Source: Gyrodactylus bullatarudis (Eukaryota; Platyhelminthes; Monogenea; Gyrodactylidea; Gyrodactylidae). From it: a stretch of DNA of 64,000 bases. The notes under the pieces were generated by a model. It made no database searches, was not told the DNA's origin, and saw nothing but the letters and a program-made list of their open reading frames with translations. The stretch is taken from contig SSNU01000060.1 of assembly GCA_012064415.1 (NCBI GenBank), forward strand, positions 606,824-670,823. Reading direction: 5' to 3'. Positions 61,218 through 64,000 of this stretch are shown piece by piece. Numbering within the stretch: the stretch's first letter is position 1; the number at the start of each line of letters is the position of its first letter. The position numbers and the translations under genes were made by a program.

Positions 61218-63744
61218 TTCTGAGACAAAGAGTTTTTTAAAATAGAATATATATTATAAAATATATATGTTACGTGCAATGTAGAAACTAAAAACAGTGT
61301 TTACACTGTTCGCGCATTTGCATCTATTGCTTTCACAGCCAGTAGTGCAATCACATCTTAGCATTCCTTGTCCATCTGATCTAGAATTGAATTTTGAAGC
61401 TGATGCGAATTGAAATTTTTGCCTCAGGTACTTCTTCTAATTGCAGAAATTCATGCTTTAGTCTATCAAACTGTCCTCTGCTGAAAAGGCCTTCAAAAGT
61501 TCCTGCTCTAGATCCAATTTCATAGAAACCTCGTTCGTCTCTTCTTTTGATTACTCCTATGATATTTGCTGCATCTATTTGACTTTTGTCTACATCAGGT
61601 ACTCTAATACTAACGTTGGTGCCTACTTCAACGTTTCCAGATGTTTTTTGGACCATTTTTTCTGCACAGCACGTCATATTCAAGGAGCACTCAGCGTCGA
61701 TTGAAGAACGATTGAAAAAACTATTCGAAACTCTTTCTGATTAAATAGAATTAAGATATAATCTGATAAATAAAAATAATCCAATATGCTTACCTTCGTC
61801 TGATTCTGTAACGAGCAATTTTTTTCCTTTATCTGTCATAGCGAATTCTGAAAATATAAAATTAACAAAAATATACAGTTTTAGTTCTAGCTCTCTACAC
61901 ACCTTCATCTGAAGCCTCACAGCTTGAAAGGTCCCAGAGGACATTTGTGTTACACTGAATGGCTAATAATTGGGAATGAAAACAAGATTGAACGGAAATA
62001 AATTGTAAGAAACCTACTTTTGATATCCGATTCATCCTTATCATCTTCATTTTCCTCACTCACAAAATCTGAATGAAATATTTATAATTATTCTTGATTC
62101 ATTGCATAAAATTAATTTGGCTTACTGATATTATCTGGCATCAAAAAATTGATAGCAGGGTCTGTTCTATATTTTGCTTTGTAGGGTGACATGTTGATCG
62201 TTGAATGATGCCGGGTATTTTTCATATATTCAACAAATTTTAATGCGGAAGCCCATTTGGTTGAATTATGATTTTCAAGCCAAGTTCTTAAAATCCTTTT
62301 AATATCTTGGTTAGCACGTTCCACGGATCCTTGACTTTGCGAGTGCCTTGGCTTTCCATGACAAAAAGTTATATCTGGCCAGTATTGAGCTAATCCTCGA
62401 ACAATTTGATTTTTAAACTCTCGACCGTTGTCTGATTGTAAAATCTTAGGAAGCCCATTATGAAGAAAAATTTCGAGCAGATTTTTATAAACCTCGTCTG
62501 CTGTCTTTGATTCCAAGGCTCGAAGGGTTATGAATTTGGTCAAGTGATCTTGGACAACCAATATGAACTTGTAACCGTTGTCAGGCTTGGATTGATAATC
62601 TATAAGATCAATCTTTGCACACTCATTGAATTTTTTTGATACGATTGGATTTGTAACTAATCGCGTTGTCGTTGCCTTTTTATTGCTTGCACATATTTGA
62701 CACATATCAAGATAAATTTGGATAACTTCTCGTGATATGTTGTAAAACCTCTTTCAAATCTCTTGTTGCATCTTTCCCAAACGACAATGCCCTAAACTTT
62801 TGTGTTTCTCATCAAGAATTTGGAAAAGTTCACTGTCTTTGACATATATTTGTAAATTTTCCATCTGGGATTGTCTTTTTCGAATTAAAACCTCACTTGC
62901 ATCAATCACTGCAATGTCATAGGTCTTGCCGATTTTGTAAAGGTTTTTGTCAATCTTGCAATCTTGAGGATTTCTAGACGATTTCACTTTATTTATAAAC
63001 TCTTGATATCGAATGTCGTCGAAACGCAAAGAATTGTGTCTCTTAGCCAAATTAGAGAGAGAAGCGTTAAAGTTTTCTTGCATTTTGGAATTTTGAGAAA
63101 TGGAAAATCGACTTGATCATATCTAATTTTGATGAAATCTTATTGGTGAAGAATAAAAACCTATAATAGATTTTAGCATACGCTCTGATAAGTATTACAT
63201 ACTAGGAAATATTTCCAATATTTCTTTTGAGTTCGAGTGAGTTTTCGAGTCATTCAATTGATATCAAGTGCAATCGCTTGAAAATTTGTAATATGAGACT
63301 TCTGACACAGAAGTTATTTGTAAAAGTTGAAAGAAATTTAGAATAAACAAATGTAAACAAGATATGGAATTCAGTCAAGTGTGTTAAAAATCATGTACTT
63401 ATTATTCACGGGGGACCAAAAAACATCATAAACTGCTCGAATGAAATACTTGCTGAATTGAAAAATTGGGATTTAAAATTCGATCAAAACCTGAAATTTT
63501 ACCTGTCTACGAGAGAAGTGTTGAGAATAAATTAATAAACAAATATTTATAACTAATTTTATTAAATATTTGATACGCCAGGGGCAGAGTTAAATGAAAA
63601 TAACAAAACATGCAATGTAGAAACTCAGTTTCTACATTGATCATCCAAACGAGCAGTGTATACACTGTTTTTAGTTTCTATATTGCACGTAACATATATA
63701 TTTTATAATATACATTCTATTTTAAAAAACTCTTTGTCTCAGAA
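61218..63744 (-). mobile_element. Ginger/KRBA2-type DNA transposon, nearly intact
   Basis: Terminal inverted repeats 61218-61312 and 63650-63744 (TTCTGAGACAAAGAG...; internal TGTTACGTGCAAT and CTAAAAACAGTG) agree over about 95 bp with a few differences. They enclose a five-exon transposase on minus. Ginger elements encode an integrase related to that of Ty3 retrotransposons. Their termini usually start TGTNR, which here fits the inner TGTTA at 61269 rather than the outer end, so the true border is uncertain by about 50 bp. No clear 4-bp target duplication was found. Confidence 0.7.
61381..63083 (-). pseudogene. Ginger/KRBA2-like integrase-transposase with one premature stop
   Basis: Exons 63083-62126, 62068-62018, 61962-61903, 61847-61794 and 61736-61381 are separated by four introns of 55-57 bp and join in phase to 493 codons. 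In order: an N-terminal region; an H2C2 zinc-binding domain (HKSLGHCRLGKM then CQICAS); an integrase catalytic core (DLIDYQSKPDNGYKFILVV with first Asp, ILQSDNGREFKN with second Asp, QGSVERANQDIKR with the Glu); an acidic linker; and a C-terminal beta domain (VPDVDKSQID, GFYEIGSRAGTFEGLFSRGQ) typical of KRBA2-like proteins. A TGA (62754-62756) between the zinc ligands interrupts the frame after MQQEI; it is the only lesion seen. Without that stop the protein would have normal length for the group. Confidence 0.85.
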
Positions 63745-64000
63745 TTAATTGAGTTGTTTGTATGAGCAAAAAGGATTTTTCTTGTAAAGTGGAAAAATAT
63801 CAAAATTCTTATATCTTGTCAGGTGAATTTTAAAATCACCTAGCAACATATTTAGAATCCCCTTGAATACAGATAAAAGTGTTAGATTATAGACTGATTA
63901 CTGAATTCAAAGAGAAGATTGAAACAACTCGACTATAAAAGTTATAAAATTTTAAAATTACTTTTCTAATCAAAGACACAGATGACCAGGAAGAGATCCT
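63745..64000. other. Right edge, no gene recognised
   Basis: AT-rich sequence after the transposon border. No pore-filter exon of the channel gene was found here; its continuation, if any, lies outside. Confidence 0.4.

Overview
This is AT-rich animal nuclear DNA. It has spliced protein-coding genes, animal-specific families (Miro GTPase, NDUFB8, NSA2, a chymotrypsin-fold protease, a two-knot cysteine-rich peptide) and a dense load of eukaryotic transposons. Many introns are extremely short: 25, 28, 28, 29, 32, 34, 35, 39 and 39 bp in reconstructed genes. That suggests a small or reduced invertebrate with a compact splicing system, but nothing here fixes the phylum. All exon models were built by hand from reading frame, GT/AG sites and phase. 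There is no transcript evidence.

Layout. 1-5.3 kb holds transposon debris: a decayed gag-like fragment, a Merlin relic and a deleted piggyBac. 5.9-15.3 kb holds a family of single-pass membrane proteins in which every internal intron is phase 1: a short member (5970-8684), a tail-exon fragment (9063-9150) and a full glycoprotein with two tandem repeats and an FN3-like domain (10107-15333). 15.7-19.7 kb carries three small genes: a secreted double-knot peptide on minus, a serine protease on plus, and a 58-aa protein with an N-myristoylation-like start. 21.2-26.9 kb is a tight housekeeping cluster: Miro on minus, NDUFB8 on plus from an apparent shared 100-bp promoter, then NSA2 converging on NDUFB8 with 78 bp between stop codons.

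From 27.6 kb onward the window is best explained by one channel gene. A first exon (27612-27999) with signal peptide and receptor-like ectodomain matches in phase and motif to a K+-channel pore exon at 59840-60065. The 31.8 kb between them would be a single transposon-filled intron. It contains foldback elements, TTAA elements, a Penelope-like unit with 101-bp perfect inverted ends that carry hammerhead-like motifs, a decayed LINE, a 981-bp TA-flanked palindrome and a tRNA-bearing inverted-repeat element. 61.2-63.7 kb is a nearly intact Ginger/KRBA2-type DNA transposon whose five-exon transposase has one in-frame stop.

The most notable items are the giant intron in a short-intron genome, the hammerhead-bearing Penelope-like unit, the double-knot peptide gene, the all-phase-1 membrane gene family, and an 81-bp TTAA element with its unoccupied target preserved in sister repeats.
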